Assembly: GCA_002401855.1 (NCBI GenBank) | Contig: NVUH01000016.1 | Coordinates: 1-64,000 of the forward strand | DNA length: 64,000 nucleotides | Reading direction: 5' to 3' | From: Hyphomicrobiales bacterium | GTDB lineage: Bacteria; Pseudomonadota; Alphaproteobacteria; Rhizobiales; OSC116 | In this document: in pieces, positions 44,654 to 54,711 of the stretch | Layout of the letters: each line of letters opens with the position of its first letter | Position numbering within the stretch: position 1 is the first letter of the stretch | Translations under genes and position numbers: made by a program | The notes under the pieces: model-generated | Told to the model about the DNA's origin: nothing | The model's database searches: none | Seen by the model: only the letters and a program-made list of their open reading frames with translations

Positions 44654-45433
44654 TTACTTCTCAGTATTCATCAACCGCCCAATAACCAACCGCGACAACC
44701 ATTTCGGCACCAAACGCAGCATATAAGGCAACAACCTATTCATCGTCCCCGTAACCACAATAGTTTCACCGCGCATATAACCGTTAAACCCAATTTCAGC
44801 CACAGCTTCAGCACTCATCAACGGCGCATAATCAAACAAATCAGAGCGCCCCATTTGCGCCCGCTCCCCAAACCCAGTTTCAGTCGATCCAGGACAAACC
44901 GCACTCACCTTAATATTCCGATGCTTATTCTCTTCCGCCAACGCTTCAGTGAATGACAAAACAAATGCCTTACTCGCCCCATAAACCCCCATATAAGGCG
45001 TTGCCAAAAATGCCACGGTCGAAGCAACATTCATCACACCCCCACCATTGGCCTCAATTTCATCCAAAAACCGTATCGATAAATCCGTCAAAACCCGCAC
45101 ATTCAAATCAACAATATTCAACTGCGCCTCAATCCCCAATTCACGCATCGAGCCATTCAACCCAAACCCAGCATTATTGACCATATGCTTAACACTCAAA
45201 TCATTCTCTTTAAGATAGGCAACCAATGTCCCAACCGCATCCAACAAACTCAAATCCAGCACCAAAACATCAACCCTGCACGAATGCCGCTCAACAATTT
45301 CATCAGCAACCCTCTGCAGCTTATCCCCCGACCGCGCCACCAATAACAAATCTTCCCCCAAACCAGCAAATTGATAAGCCAACGCCTCACCAATCCCCCC
45401 CGACGCCCCAGTAATAATTGTTATCGCAGTCAT
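44654..45433 (-). CDS. SDR family oxidoreductase
   Basis: A 259-residue short-chain dehydrogenase: ITGASGGIGEALAYQ at the start, NNAGFG at about 88, catalytic serine in NVASTVAF, YGASKAFVLSF at about 150 with the YxxxK pair, and VCPGSTETGF. The C-terminal hydrophobic stretch with RLLPYMLRLVPKWLSR resembles DltE/YqjQ-type SDRs, which often act on lipid or membrane-linked substrates. The substrate is unknown. It stands alone between repeat A8 and the family C region. Confidence 0.88.
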   Translation of the reverse strand: MTAITIITGASGGIGEALAYQFAGLGEDLLLVARSGDKLQRVADEIVERHSCRVDVLVLDLSLLDAVGTLVAYLKENDLSVKHMVNNAGFGLNGSMRELGIEAQLNIVDLNVRVLTDLSIRFLDEIEANGGGVMNVASTVAFLATPYMGVYGASKAFVLSFTEALAEENKHRNIKVSAVCPGSTETGFGERAQMGRSDLFDYAPLMSAEAVAEIGFNGYMRGETIVVTGTMNRLLPYMLRLVPKWLSRLVIGRLMNTEK

Positions 45434-45492
45434 AATCTCATTCCCATCTTAAAAGCACCGCACCCGCACTCAATCTCTCCGCACCCCACCCA

Positions 45493-45520
45493 GTTTAAAA
45501 AACTCATATGTTTTTTAAAC
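45493..45520. terminator. Perfect AT-rich hairpin between the SDR and terB genes
   Basis: GTTTAAAAAAC-TCATAT-GTTTTTTAAAC: 11 bp arms. It lacks a GC-rich stem with a T run, and because it lies just upstream of the SDR start on the minus strand it may be the terB transcript end or a small palindromic element. Confidence 0.4.
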
Positions 45521-45534
45521 CAGCCGGACTGGAG

Positions 45535-45596
45535 GCCGCCACTTATGTGGCGCACCCGTGTAGGCCCGAGCAAAGCGAGGAATAGCCGCGAACGAA
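45535..45596 (+). repeat. Family C repeat, copy C2
   Basis: GCCGCCACTTATGTGGCG, then CACCCGTGTAGGCCCGAG, CAAAGCGAGGAATAGCCGCG and AACGA. It matches C1 at 41297-41357, with paired changes in the first hairpin. It ends 16 bases before the terB stop. Confidence 0.65.
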
Positions 45597-45612
45597 ACAA
45601 ACCAAACCAAAC

Positions 45613-46068
45613 CTATAAACTAGCCTTAACCGCTTCCCGCAACGCAATCCGATCATTGGTTGAAACCCCCAACAACTCCGACACCCGCCAAATCAAATTA
45701 TCCTCAAACGGCGTAATCTCATTGTCAGCCAATACAATCTTCCACAACATGCGCACAATCTCCTTGCGCCCATCATTGTCCAATTCATCATTCAATTTTC
45801 TAGTAAATTTATACAGGTCAATCGCATCACGCTCAGCATTATCAGCGTCTTTAATCAATAAAGTCGCTTCCTCTTCGCTAATGTCGAAATGCTTCTGAAT
45901 TTGCCTATGCATCACACGGGCTTCTTCAGCACTATAAAACCCGTCAATCCGCGCCGCATGCACCATCAAAGCCACCGCAGAAAGCTGAAACTCATCATCC
46001 TGCAAGTCAGCACCGCTAAGCTTCTGTCCCATTAATTTATCTGTAAAAGATTTAATCTTTTGCCACAT
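45613..46068 (-). CDS. TerB family tellurite-resistance-like protein
   Basis: A 151-residue all-helical cytoplasmic protein. The two TerB halves each carry an acidic metal-binding stretch: VHAARIDGFYSAEEARVM and IVLADNEITPFEDNLIWRV. The ORF opens at a GTG (46080), but the ATG at 46068 (MWQKIKSF) sits at a good distance from a GTGAG site. Beside hemY this gene is typical of Hyphomicrobiales, where a role in tellurite resistance is not shown. It follows hemY by 20 bp in the same operon. Confidence 0.85.
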   Translation of the reverse strand: MWQKIKSFTDKLMGQKLSGADLQDDEFQLSAVALMVHAARIDGFYSAEEARVMHRQIQKHFDISEEEATLLIKDADNAERDAIDLYKFTRKLNDELDNDGRKEIVRMLWKIVLADNEITPFEDNLIWRVSELLGVSTNDRIALREAVKASL

Positions 46069-46088
46069 ATATAGTCTCACTTTTTAGT

Positions 46089-47978
46089 TCAATTAGAATA
46101 ATAACCACCTTCACCAGCATCTTTATCATCACCTAGTAAACCAGGGTCATCAGGGCGATGCGGCAATGCAGCTTGGTCATCCCCTTCTACAATCGGCTGG
46201 CTACTATAGGGGCTTTTGCTGGCTTGCTGCGTCACTTCATTAGGCTTATTTTTATTGATTTTCTTTATAGTAGGCTTCTTGTTATCACTTGCTTTCAATC
46301 CACTAGATTTTTTAGTTCCCGATTTTTGTGGGCTGGCATCAGCAGGTTGAAAATCAATTTTTTCCTGTGCCTTAACTTTTTCGGTTTTCACATCCACGGC
46401 CTTCGGCGCAGCAACAACAGTAATTTTAGCCCCACCAATTCCACCTTTATCACCGCCATCATCCCCACCACTCTCGTCAGAAAGCTTATCTTTAGTGAGT
46501 TTTTCCTGCTTTTCTTCAGTAATTTTAGCCATTTCTAATTTGGCTTTTTTCTTCACGTCCACGATCTCTTGTTTTTGCGCCTTTTCTTGGCTCTGCAAAG
46601 CCTGCACTTCACTTTCATGATGTTCAAGCAAAATATTCGCCGCCATATCAGCTTCAACTTGTGCCAAATTATAATCAGGCACTTTCCATTCATAGGCATC
46701 CAGTTCACCCGTCACAGGCGATATCGGCGCCCAAACATCCGCAATATGCCCATCCGCCAGCCAAACAGGGTCACTTGGCGCCCGTTGCGCCCGCGCCAAC
46801 CACTCTGCCACCAGCCCTCTATTGCCCAATTCGCCTTGCTCAATCTTGGCCATCAAAGTGCACACCCGCGCGCTCGGATCATCAGCCACAATATTTTCCA
46901 GCGCTTTGCGCGCTGCCGCCCAATCACTCTGCTCAATCGCCACCCGCGCCACCATCACCGCCGCTTCCACGCCGCCGCGCACCGCCATATCAGCATGGCC
47001 AATCCCAGCCTTTAAAGCAAATGTCTGCACACGTTTTAACCAAATATTGGGTTTTTCTTCATCTTTTTGAACCGAAAACAACGCCCCAAGCTCTGGGTGC
47101 GGCGCCAAACGCCAGCATTTTTCTAACAATTTATGCGCCTTGCGCAAGCTCCCCTTAACCAATAATAATTTGGCAGCAAGCACTGTGGCTGGCACCAATT
47201 CTGGCGCATAAGTGCGGGCTTCTAACGCCAATTCCAACGCCCGTTCGGCATTGCTATCTTCAATATTCATCGCCTCAGCAGTTAGCAAAACCGCGCGCTT
47301 GCGTTTGTTTTCACCGGTATTTGTGCCTTCCAAACGGCCAATCATCAACAGGCTGTTAAGCGCTCCGCCCCAGTCACCTTCGGCAGTTTGCATGTCAAAC
47401 AACCCGTTCAACGCCCATTTGCTTTGCCCATCATGTGCCACCGCATCCAAGGCAATTAGCTTGGCCGCACCACCATCTTCATTACGCTGCGCTTCCATAA
47501 ATAAACCGCGCAAACCCAGCATTTTGGTCGCGTCTTGCTCAATCATTTTCTCAAAAGCTTTATGAGTTTGGTCTCTATTGCCTTCCAACTGCGCAGTTTG
47601 CGCCCGCAATAACAAAGTCAAAGGTTCGTTATCCAGTTTATCCGCCGCCAAACGAGCAAATTTTTGCGCCGTTCTTAAATCGCCAGAACCAACCGCAATA
47701 ATGCCCTTCGACAAAGCTTCATAACCTTTTTTACGTTTGCGTGATGAGAAAAACAGCCCAAAAGCATCAGGCGCGCCCATAACACCGCGCACCAAACGCC
47801 AAGTAATCACACACACCACCACCAATATAACAATGGACGCAATAAACAAACCCATCGAAATTTTAACGTGATAGCCAAACCAGTCAAATTCCACAAATCC
47901 AGGATTATTATTCAGCCACACGACCGAGGTAACAAACACCACAAATGCTATAAAATATCCAATCAATCTAATCATCAT
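46089..47978 (-). CDS. hemY: HemY-type heme biosynthesis membrane protein
   Basis: A 629-residue inner-membrane protein with two N-terminal helices (about 1-22 and 38-62, around NNPGFVEFDWFGYHVKIS), then a TPR-like helical region to about residue 430 (LADGHIADVWAPISPVTGELDAYEW ends the family core), and a long charged low-complexity tail (lysine/aspartate-rich). HemY proteins sit in the heme synthesis operon and coordinate late heme steps. They are unrelated to the Gram-positive protoporphyrinogen oxidase of the same name. The tail is longer than usual. The gene lies downstream of the mitofilin-like gene. Confidence 0.9.
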   Translation of the reverse strand: MMIRLIGYFIAFVVFVTSVVWLNNNPGFVEFDWFGYHVKISMGLFIASIVILVVVCVITWRLVRGVMGAPDAFGLFFSSRKRKKGYEALSKGIIAVGSGDLRTAQKFARLAADKLDNEPLTLLLRAQTAQLEGNRDQTHKAFEKMIEQDATKMLGLRGLFMEAQRNEDGGAAKLIALDAVAHDGQSKWALNGLFDMQTAEGDWGGALNSLLMIGRLEGTNTGENKRKRAVLLTAEAMNIEDSNAERALELALEARTYAPELVPATVLAAKLLLVKGSLRKAHKLLEKCWRLAPHPELGALFSVQKDEEKPNIWLKRVQTFALKAGIGHADMAVRGGVEAAVMVARVAIEQSDWAAARKALENIVADDPSARVCTLMAKIEQGELGNRGLVAEWLARAQRAPSDPVWLADGHIADVWAPISPVTGELDAYEWKVPDYNLAQVEADMAANILLEHHESEVQALQSQEKAQKQEIVDVKKKAKLEMAKITEEKQEKLTKDKLSDESGGDDGGDKGGIGGAKITVVAAPKAVDVKTEKVKAQEKIDFQPADASPQKSGTKKSSGLKASDNKKPTIKKINKNKPNEVTQQASKSPYSSQPIVEGDDQAALPHRPDDPGLLGDDKDAGEGGYYSN

Positions 47979-48035
47979 ACATCCTAATTTTTTGGCTAAT
48001 TCTCAGCTAATTTTTAGCAGTTCTGCGGTTTCATT

Positions 48036-49262
48036 TTATTGCAATGATGTCAATATATCCGCGCTCACTTGGCGCATTAAATCTTGTGCCACCATGCGGC
48101 TTTTTACCGCTGCCATCCATTTGGCAAATACCATTTTGGCAGGGCCTTCAAGCCCTTCGCCCTCTGCAATGGCCGCACTTAAATTTTTGTTCAGTACAGC
48201 CACTTCCATCCGCGCCAACACCGCTTCAGCAGAACTGCCTTCAACATTACCCGTTTTACGAATAGAGATAACCGCTTTGGCATTGCCAATAAATTTATCG
48301 AATATCGATTTACCATCACCTTTTAAATCCGCCACCAAAGCCGCATCCAACAAACCGTTAAATTGGCCCAACAAAGTCACTTCACTGGCCAAACCTGTTG
48401 CCGCATAAGCGATTAATTCAGCCAGCGCAACATTATCGCCCGCCACACCTTTTAAGGCGTTAAGCTCCACTTCAAACGGCGCTTCGTCCTGCAATGCCCG
48501 CTCCAACGAGGCCACCGCCAGCGCAGTCGCCATGCCACTGGCATCACCAGCAACACCCGTGTTTTTGGCGGCTGCCACTTCCAAGGCATTTTCCGCAACC
48601 CTTTTCACCGCCGCCAGTTCCGCCGTAAGTGCCGCAATTTCTACTTCAATATCAGCAATTTTTTCTAAATCAACAGCTCGCGCCGCTTCATTTGCCACCC
48701 CCGCACTGTTCACACTCACGCTGGGCAATACAACATTCGATAGTCTTTCACGAATGCCCTCAATTGCCGCACTAAAATCCAAACTCTGCTCAGTTTGCTG
48801 TGCCGCCAAGCTTTCTAAAGCAACAATTTTGTCAATAATCGGCGATAAATCAGTCGGCTCAGTCGGTTCAGGCATCGTCTCTTGTATCTCAATCAGCTCC
48901 CCTTCAATCGACAATATACGGGTCGAAACGTCAGTATAACGCGCTTCAGCCGCCGCTGCCGCATCCCCGCCATTAATCAATTTACTCAAACCACCCAAAC
49001 TGTCCGATTTAAGCGCAAAATAACCCAGCCCAAACACCAACACCACAGTCGCCACACCGCCCAATAAGCCGGCCACAATCAGCCCACCAAAACCACTATT
49101 TTCTTTAACAATAGACGGCGCAATTTCATCCAATTCCCGATCAAGCGCCTCAAACAAAACATCCTCAGCCTCAACCTCTTCCACTGGTTCAGCTTCAATG
49201 GTTTCAACCACCGCATCTTCAGGCTTTACATCTTCATTTTTTTTATCATCTTCACTCATCAT
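48036..49262 (-). CDS. Mitofilin / Mic60-like membrane protein
   Basis: A 408-residue protein with an acidic cytoplasmic start (DVKPEDAVVETIEAEPVEEVEAEDV), one membrane helix at about 62-82 (GGLIVAGLLGGVATVVLVFGLGYF), a coiled-coil segment and a C-terminal mitofilin domain ending in KMVFAKWMAAVKSRM. Alphaproteobacterial Mic60 lies in the hem operon and is thought to shape intracytoplasmic or envelope contacts, homologous to mitochondrial Mic60. Here it lies between hemD and hemY as usual. Confidence 0.88.
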   Translation of the reverse strand: MMSEDDKKNEDVKPEDAVVETIEAEPVEEVEAEDVLFEALDRELDEIAPSIVKENSGFGGLIVAGLLGGVATVVLVFGLGYFALKSDSLGGLSKLINGGDAAAAAEARYTDVSTRILSIEGELIEIQETMPEPTEPTDLSPIIDKIVALESLAAQQTEQSLDFSAAIEGIRERLSNVVLPSVSVNSAGVANEAARAVDLEKIADIEVEIAALTAELAAVKRVAENALEVAAAKNTGVAGDASGMATALAVASLERALQDEAPFEVELNALKGVAGDNVALAELIAYAATGLASEVTLLGQFNGLLDAALVADLKGDGKSIFDKFIGNAKAVISIRKTGNVEGSSAEAVLARMEVAVLNKNLSAAIAEGEGLEGPAKMVFAKWMAAVKSRMVAQDLMRQVSADILTSLQ

Positions 49263-49283
49263 TCAGGCCTATTCATGTGGAAG

Positions 49284-50006
49284 TCAGTTTAATTTTTTAT
49301 GCAGCAAGTCTAACAATGCCTGCTCATCGGGCTGATCTATATAATATATCTGTTTAAGATAGGGCTTACATGCCCGCTCTGCAATGTTTTTTGACAAACA
49401 AAATATAGGTAGAGAGCTTATTTTTGCCAAATGCCGCATTTCCTCGATTAAATCTATAAATATTTTTGCACTTCTAGTCGAATAAAACAATATAGCATCA
49501 ATTTCACCCGCGCATAATTTTTGTTCAATCTCAGGCATAATCTGTTTTGTTGGCTTCATTTCATAAGCCCGCAAACGCTCACAATCAATTGACAGTTCGG
49601 CTAAGCTTTTAGCCAAATCCCCCGCCTGATCCACACCTGATATATGCAACAATTTATTTTCTAGACCGCGTACCAAATAATCCCGCGCAATCACCTCAAC
49701 CAAACTCGCCACATCACCAGCGCCTTGGCCTAAAACCTCAAACCCATGCAAAGCCGCCAATTTAGCCGTTTGTTTACCAACCACATAACAAGGCAAGGCC
49801 TTAAATTCCGCAACATCCACAATAGCTCTTATGCCATTGGCCGATGTAAAAACCAAAGCCGCCACCTCATCCAACTTTGGCATTAAAAACTCAAGCTCGC
49901 AAAAGACCATCATCGGCGCAGACACAGCCAAAAACCCCAGTCCAGCCAAACCATCAGCCGTACGCTGAAAATCTTGCTGTGGTCTGGTGACTAATATCTG
50001 CTTCAT
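49284..50006 (-). CDS. hemD: Uroporphyrinogen-III synthase
   Basis: HemD closes and inverts ring D of hydroxymethylbilane to uroporphyrinogen III. The 240-residue product is a weakly conserved family. VTRPQQDFQRTADGLAGLG at the start, ALVFTSANGIRAIVD (about 52-66), and LLHISGVDQAGDLAKSL and ILFYSTRSAKIFIDLI later match the two-domain layout. It starts 4 bases after the hemC stop, so translation is coupled. Confidence 0.92.
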   Translation of the reverse strand: MKQILVTRPQQDFQRTADGLAGLGFLAVSAPMMVFCELEFLMPKLDEVAALVFTSANGIRAIVDVAEFKALPCYVVGKQTAKLAALHGFEVLGQGAGDVASLVEVIARDYLVRGLENKLLHISGVDQAGDLAKSLAELSIDCERLRAYEMKPTKQIMPEIEQKLCAGEIDAILFYSTRSAKIFIDLIEEMRHLAKISSLPIFCLSKNIAERACKPYLKQIYYIDQPDEQALLDLLHKKLN

Positions 50007-50010
50007 TCAC

Positions 50011-50958
50011 TTAAATCTCATATAAAGGTTCAAAAAAGTCAGGCCCAGCTTTTTCCAACAATTCCAAGCCCAAATTACGCCCAAAAACTTCCGCTTGGTT
50101 CAACGGCGCCGTAATCGCCACTTCATGCACAACTTTACCATCAGGCGTTAAGATCTTGCCTTTAAACTCAATTTGCTGGCCATATACTTGTGCCAAAGCC
50201 GCAATCGGCGTGCGGCAAGAACCATCCAATGCCCGCAAAAACGCCCGCTCCATATTCACTTCAACTTGGCTTTCACCACAATTAATCGCCGATAATAATT
50301 TAATCATCGATACATCATTATCACGCACCTCAAGCCCAATCGCCCCTTGCGCAACCGCGGGCAACATATCCGCCGCCGATATACTATGCGTCATCACTTC
50401 ATTAATGCCCAAACGATTCAATCCCGCCAAAGCCAAAATAGTCGCATCCACATCACCATTGGCAAGCTTTTCAAGCCGCGTTTGCACATTGCCCCTAAAA
50501 TTCACAATCTTAAAATCAGGCCGCATCGCCAGTAAAATCGCCGCCCTCCGCAAAGATGACGAGCCAATCACCGCCCCCTCAGGCAGTTCTTTTAACGCGT
50601 TATATTTAACTGATATAAACGCATCCCGCACATCTTCACGCGGTAAAATGGCGGTCATAATCAGCCCCACAGGCAGCACAGTCGGCACATCTTTCATACT
50701 ATGCACCGCAATATCTATCTTGCCATCGCTAAGCTGTTGCTCAATTTCACTAGTAAACAAGCCTTTGCCGCCAAAATCCTTAAGCGGCTTATCCTGAATG
50801 CGGTCACCCTTGGTCGAAATGGCGATAATTTCAAAATCTTTTTCATCCAGCCCAAAGGCCGATTTCAGCCTGTCACGGGTCTGTTGAGCCTGTATCAGCG
50901 CCAAAGGGCTACCGCGGCTACCAATTTTAATCGGAAGGGTTAAATTTTGTGGAATCAT
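50011..50958 (-). CDS. hemC: Hydroxymethylbilane synthase (porphobilinogen deaminase)
   Basis: HemC joins four porphobilinogen units into hydroxymethylbilane. The true protein is about 315 residues: KIGSRGSPLALIQAQQTRD, VHSMKDVPTVLPVG (about 85-98), ERAFLRALDGSCRTPIAALA with the cofactor-carrying cysteine at about 240. The ORF runs back to 51024 (337 residues), but the family start is at the ATG at 50958 (MIPQNLTLPIKIGS), with GAGG upstream. First gene of the hemC-hemD-mitofilin-hemY-terB operon, divergent from tsaD. Confidence 0.96.
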   Translation of the reverse strand: MIPQNLTLPIKIGSRGSPLALIQAQQTRDRLKSAFGLDEKDFEIIAISTKGDRIQDKPLKDFGGKGLFTSEIEQQLSDGKIDIAVHSMKDVPTVLPVGLIMTAILPREDVRDAFISVKYNALKELPEGAVIGSSSLRRAAILLAMRPDFKIVNFRGNVQTRLEKLANGDVDATILALAGLNRLGINEVMTHSISAADMLPAVAQGAIGLEVRDNDVSMIKLLSAINCGESQVEVNMERAFLRALDGSCRTPIAALAQVYGQQIEFKGKILTPDGKVVHEVAITAPLNQAEVFGRNLGLELLEKAGPDFFEPLYEI

Positions 50959-51033
50959 ATTCACAGCTTGCCTCATCTCGGCGTTTATTATAAAAGCGTT
51001 CTCATATATGAATATATATAGCATTTAGGTCAA

Positions 51034-52104
51034 GTGGGATTCCGCAAATTGTCACATAAACAAATCATATGTCTAGGCTTAGAATCCAGTTGCGATGACA
51101 CCGCCGCTGCCATTGTCAGGCGCAATGCCGATGGTAGTGCCGATATTCTGTCCAATATCATCCACACCCAAACCGATGTTCACGCCCCATTTGGCGGCGT
51201 GGTGCCCGAGCTAGCCGCCCGCGCCCATATAGAATATATGGATCAAATGGTCGCCGAAGCCCTCAAAACCGCGCAATTAACCTATAATGATCTAAACCTA
51301 GTCGCCGCCACCTCTGGCCCAGGCCTACTAGGCGGCGTCATAATCGGTCTGATGAGCGGCAAAGCCATTTCTTTAGCACACGATCTACCATTTATAGCCG
51401 TCAATCATCTCGAAGGCCACGCACTAACCGCAGGTCTTTCCCACGGCATCGAACCACCATATTTGCTATTACTCATTTCAGGCGGTCATACCCAAATCCT
51501 ACAGGTCAATAAAGTAGGACAATATGAATTATTGGGTACTACCATTGATGACGCCATCGGCGAAGCCTTCGACAAAACCGCCAAATTGCTAGGCCTTGGC
51601 TATCCCGGTGGCCCCTTTGTCGAACAGTATGCCAAACAAGGTAATCCCAAACGCTTCAACCTCCCCCGCCCCATGAAGGGTCGCAAAAACTGCGATTTCT
51701 CATTCTCAGGCCTAAAAACCGCGGTACTACATGCCGCCAAAAACATCCAACCTATCACCCAACAAGATAAGTATGACCTTTGCGCCGCCTTCCAAGCCGC
51801 AGCTGCCGATGTGCTAGCCGACCGCCTAAAACGCGCCATGCTGATTTTTCGTGAAAACCTCAATGTTACCATTGATTCACCCCAAAAACTCATCATAGCA
51901 GGCGGCGTAGCCGCCAACAAAGCCATCGCCCAAAAATTAACCGACCTTGGCCAACAACATAATTTCGAATTAATCGTTCCGCCGGCGAATCTATGCACTG
52001 ACAATGGCGCCATGATTGCATGGGCAGGCATCACCCAATATTTAAATGGCAACACCAACAACCTAACCGCCCCCCCCAGAGCTAGATGGCCACTTTACGA
52101 ATAA
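51034..52104 (+). CDS. tsaD: tRNA N6-adenosine threonylcarbamoyltransferase
   Basis: TsaD makes the t6A modification at position 37 of ANN-decoding tRNAs, with TsaB/TsaE. The 356-residue product shows CLGLESSCDDTAAAIV at the start, GPGLLGGVIIGLMSGKA, NHLEGHALTAGL (metal ligands, about 129-140), LLISGGHTQIL, GYPGGPFVEQYA and CTDNGAMIAWAG. The start is GTG with an AGGTC site 5 bases before. Divergent from hemC as in relatives. The expected gpsA does not follow directly; acs is next and points the other way. Confidence 0.97.
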   Translation: MGFRKLSHKQIICLGLESSCDDTAAAIVRRNADGSADILSNIIHTQTDVHAPFGGVVPELAARAHIEYMDQMVAEALKTAQLTYNDLNLVAATSGPGLLGGVIIGLMSGKAISLAHDLPFIAVNHLEGHALTAGLSHGIEPPYLLLLISGGHTQILQVNKVGQYELLGTTIDDAIGEAFDKTAKLLGLGYPGGPFVEQYAKQGNPKRFNLPRPMKGRKNCDFSFSGLKTAVLHAAKNIQPITQQDKYDLCAAFQAAAADVLADRLKRAMLIFRENLNVTIDSPQKLIIAGGVAANKAIAQKLTDLGQQHNFELIVPPANLCTDNGAMIAWAGITQYLNGNTNNLTAPPRARWPLYE

Positions 52105-52115
52105 TACTGCCTATG

Positions 52116-52452
52116 CTCTGGAAGTTTGCATTTTTGCTAAGCACTGCGTGCGTTCGCTCCGCTCTCTAGCTAAGCCACTCAGCCGCTGATCGGGTGCAAG
52201 CTCACCACCCAACTTAACTACATTAAGCTTAGTGAGCTAGAGTTTGGTGAAACTCCGAATATAGGTGCTGCATAATTTACTCATTGTGCTTTTCGTGGAA
52301 AAAGAGTCCGAACCCGTAGGGTGAGGCAAGGCCGACTGGCCGTCGCCGTTAGGCGTGGCAAGAGAGCGGAGCGAACGCACGCAGTGCTTATAGAGAGCAA
52401 CGCGAACGAAAAAAGGAGGCAAAGCCAAACGAAAAAATGCAAACTTCCAGAG
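52116..52452 (-). repeat. Family A foldback mosaic repeat, copy A9
   Basis: A complete copy: CTCTGGAAGTTTGCATTTTT and AAAATGCAAACTTCCAGAG ends, minus-oriented GTGAGGCAAGGCCGACTGG core. It begins 12 bases after the tsaD stop. It and the plus-oriented A11 form an inverted pair around acs-YciI-gpsA. The rest of the 576-base tsaD/acs gap holds acs 3' hairpins and nothing else that I recognise. Confidence 0.88.
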
Positions 52453-52569
52453 CATTAACCGCACCACCAACTGTCTAAATCTCCAAATTAATCAAAAATT
52501 AACCATAATATACTTAAGTTTACCCACAGAACTTTAGCCTATTTCACCACTTCACCACACGTAAGACGC

Positions 52570-52632
52570 AAAAAAGGAGCAGATTTACATCTGCCCCCGT
52601 GCCTCTGGGTTAGAAAAATGGTCCGCTAACCC
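52570..52632 (-). terminator. Double-hairpin 3' end of acs
   Basis: On the minus strand the acs transcript first meets GGGTTAG...CTAACCC (52632-52607), then the terminator GGGGCAGAT-GTAA-ATCTGCTCC followed by six T (52597-52570). The second hairpin with its T run is a good intrinsic terminator. The first may stabilise the 3' end. Confidence 0.75.
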
Positions 52633-52680
52633 AACAAGTTAGGCTATACCCCGAGTTTTTCGAATCACCCTCAAATACAT

Positions 52681-54618
52681 TTATAAAGCTTCGTGATTTT
52701 TAATCAACTCTTCAACCACCTCAGGCTCAGCCAAAGTCGAAATGTCACCCAAATTACCATACTCATCTTCAGCAATTTTACGCAAAATACGCCGCATAAT
52801 TTTACCAGAACGAGTTTTAGGCAAACCCGGAGCAAATTGTAACTTATCTATGGTGGCAATCGGGCCAATTTCTTTGCGCACCCATTTAACCAAATCAACT
52901 TTCAACTCATCAGATGGCACACCATCATGCATCAAAGTCACATAGGCATAAATACCTTGGCCTTTAATCTCATGCGGAAAACCCACAACAGCCGCTTCAG
53001 ATACCGCATCATGCGCCACCAAGGCCGATTCAATTTCAGCCGTGCCCATCCGATGACCAGATACATTCAGCACGTCATCAACCCGCCCGGTAATCCAATA
53101 ATAACCATCCTTATCGCGTTTCGCGCCATCACCCGTAAAATATTTGCCTTTAAAAGTGCTAAAATAAGTCTGAATAAACCGCTCATGATCACCATAGATA
53201 GAGCGCGCTTGGCCTGGCCAACTGTCTGTTATGCAAAGCAAACCTTCGGCTTCACCTTCAAGCACTTTACCATCTTGGTCAACAATTTCTGGATGAACAC
53301 CAAAAAATGGAAAGCTTGCTGAACCAGGCTTCATCGCCGTTGCGCCGGGCAATGGCGAGATCAAAATCCCACCAGTTTCAGTTTGCCACCATGTATCCAC
53401 AATCGGGCAATTTTTATTACCAACAATGTTATAATACCATTCCCAAGCTTCAGGATTAATTGGCTCACCAACCGACCCCAGCAAACGCAAAGATGAACGG
53501 TCAGATTTAGTCACAAAATCATCACCCTTAGCCATCAAAGCGCGGATAGCGGTTGGCGCAGTGTAAAATGTCGAGACTTTATGTTTATCAATCACATTCC
53601 AAAACCGCGAAGCATCAGGATAAGTCGGCACACCTTCAAACATCAAAGTCGTCGCGCCATTGGCCAGCGGCCCATAAACAATATAGCTATGCCCCGTAAT
53701 CCAACCCACATCAGCAGTGCACCAAAAAACATCGTCATCATGATGATCAAATACATATTTATGCGTCATACTAGCATAAACCAAATACCCGCCCGTCGTG
53801 TGTAAAACACCTTTTGGTGTGCCAGTCGAGCCAGAGGTATAAAGAATAAATAACGGGTCTTCAGCCTTCATTTCTTCAGGTTCACAAGTTTCAGGCAAGC
53901 CTTTTTGCGCTTCCTTCACCCAAATGTCGCGGCTGTCATCAAACGCCACGTCACCGCCGGTGCGCATCACCACAAATACTTTTTCGCCACCTTCGGTTTT
54001 TTCAAGCGCGGCATCAACATTGGCTTTAAGCGGCACAGTCTTGCCCGCTCGATAACCTTGGTCAGCCGTCACAATAAATTTAGATTTGCAATCTCTAATC
54101 CGCCCCGCCAAAGCTTCAGGCGAAAACCCACCAAACACCACACTATGCGGCGCACCAATGCGCGTACAAGCCAGCATGGCATAAGCCGCTTCAGGTATCA
54201 TTGGCATATACAAGGTAACCACATCACCTTTTTTCACGCCATTAGCTTTGAGCATATTGGCAAACAAACAAACCTGTTTATGCAATTCATTATAGGTAAT
54301 ATTCTTAGAATCATCTGGGTTATCACCTTCCCAAATAATCGCAGTTTGCTCGCCACGTTCAGCCAAATGACGGTCAATACAATTGGCCGATACATTCAAA
54401 GTGCCATCTTCAAACCATTTAATCGAAACATCACCCTCAAAGCTAGTATTTTTCACCTTGCTAAATGGCTTCATCCAATCAATGCGTGTGCCATGATAAG
54501 CCCAAAAAATATCCGGATGTTCAGCCGAGCGCTTATGCAATGTGTCATATCTAGCGTGATTAACAAAGCTTTTGGCCGCAAAAGCTTCATGCGGATAATG
54601 TGTTTCAACTTTAAACAT
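52681..54618 (-). CDS. acs: Acetyl-CoA synthetase
   Basis: Acs activates acetate to acetyl-CoA via acetyl-AMP. The 645-residue product is the normal size. [19 protein letters not shown] (about 255-275) is the AMP-binding signature, followed by TWWQTETGG, the [20 protein letters not shown] hinge and, at the C-terminus, [16 protein letters not shown] with the catalytic lysine that is regulated by acetylation. It ends in a clear terminator. In the present layout it faces tsaD, probably because of an inversion. Confidence 0.97.
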   Translation of the reverse strand: MFKVETHYPHEAFAAKSFVNHARYDTLHKRSAEHPDIFWAYHGTRIDWMKPFSKVKNTSFEGDVSIKWFEDGTLNVSANCIDRHLAERGEQTAIIWEGDNPDDSKNITYNELHKQVCLFANMLKANGVKKGDVVTLYMPMIPEAAYAMLACTRIGAPHSVVFGGFSPEALAGRIRDCKSKFIVTADQGYRAGKTVPLKANVDAALEKTEGGEKVFVVMRTGGDVAFDDSRDIWVKEAQKGLPETCEPEEMKAEDPLFILYTSGSTGTPKGVLHTTGGYLVYASMTHKYVFDHHDDDVFWCTADVGWITGHSYIVYGPLANGATTLMFEGVPTYPDASRFWNVIDKHKVSTFYTAPTAIRALMAKGDDFVTKSDRSSLRLLGSVGEPINPEAWEWYYNIVGNKNCPIVDTWWQTETGGILISPLPGATAMKPGSASFPFFGVHPEIVDQDGKVLEGEAEGLLCITDSWPGQARSIYGDHERFIQTYFSTFKGKYFTGDGAKRDKDGYYWITGRVDDVLNVSGHRMGTAEIESALVAHDAVSEAAVVGFPHEIKGQGIYAYVTLMHDGVPSDELKVDLVKWVRKEIGPIATIDKLQFAPGLPKTRSGKIMRRILRKIAEDEYGNLGDISTLAEPEVVEELIKNHEAL

Positions 54619-54711
54619 ATGTCTTCCTCTTTATTTATTGCCCCAACAATAAGGGATTTACCACCCAAAAGGGAGTCGTCCATTCGTGCCAATTTTATTT
54701 TTCATTAAAAT

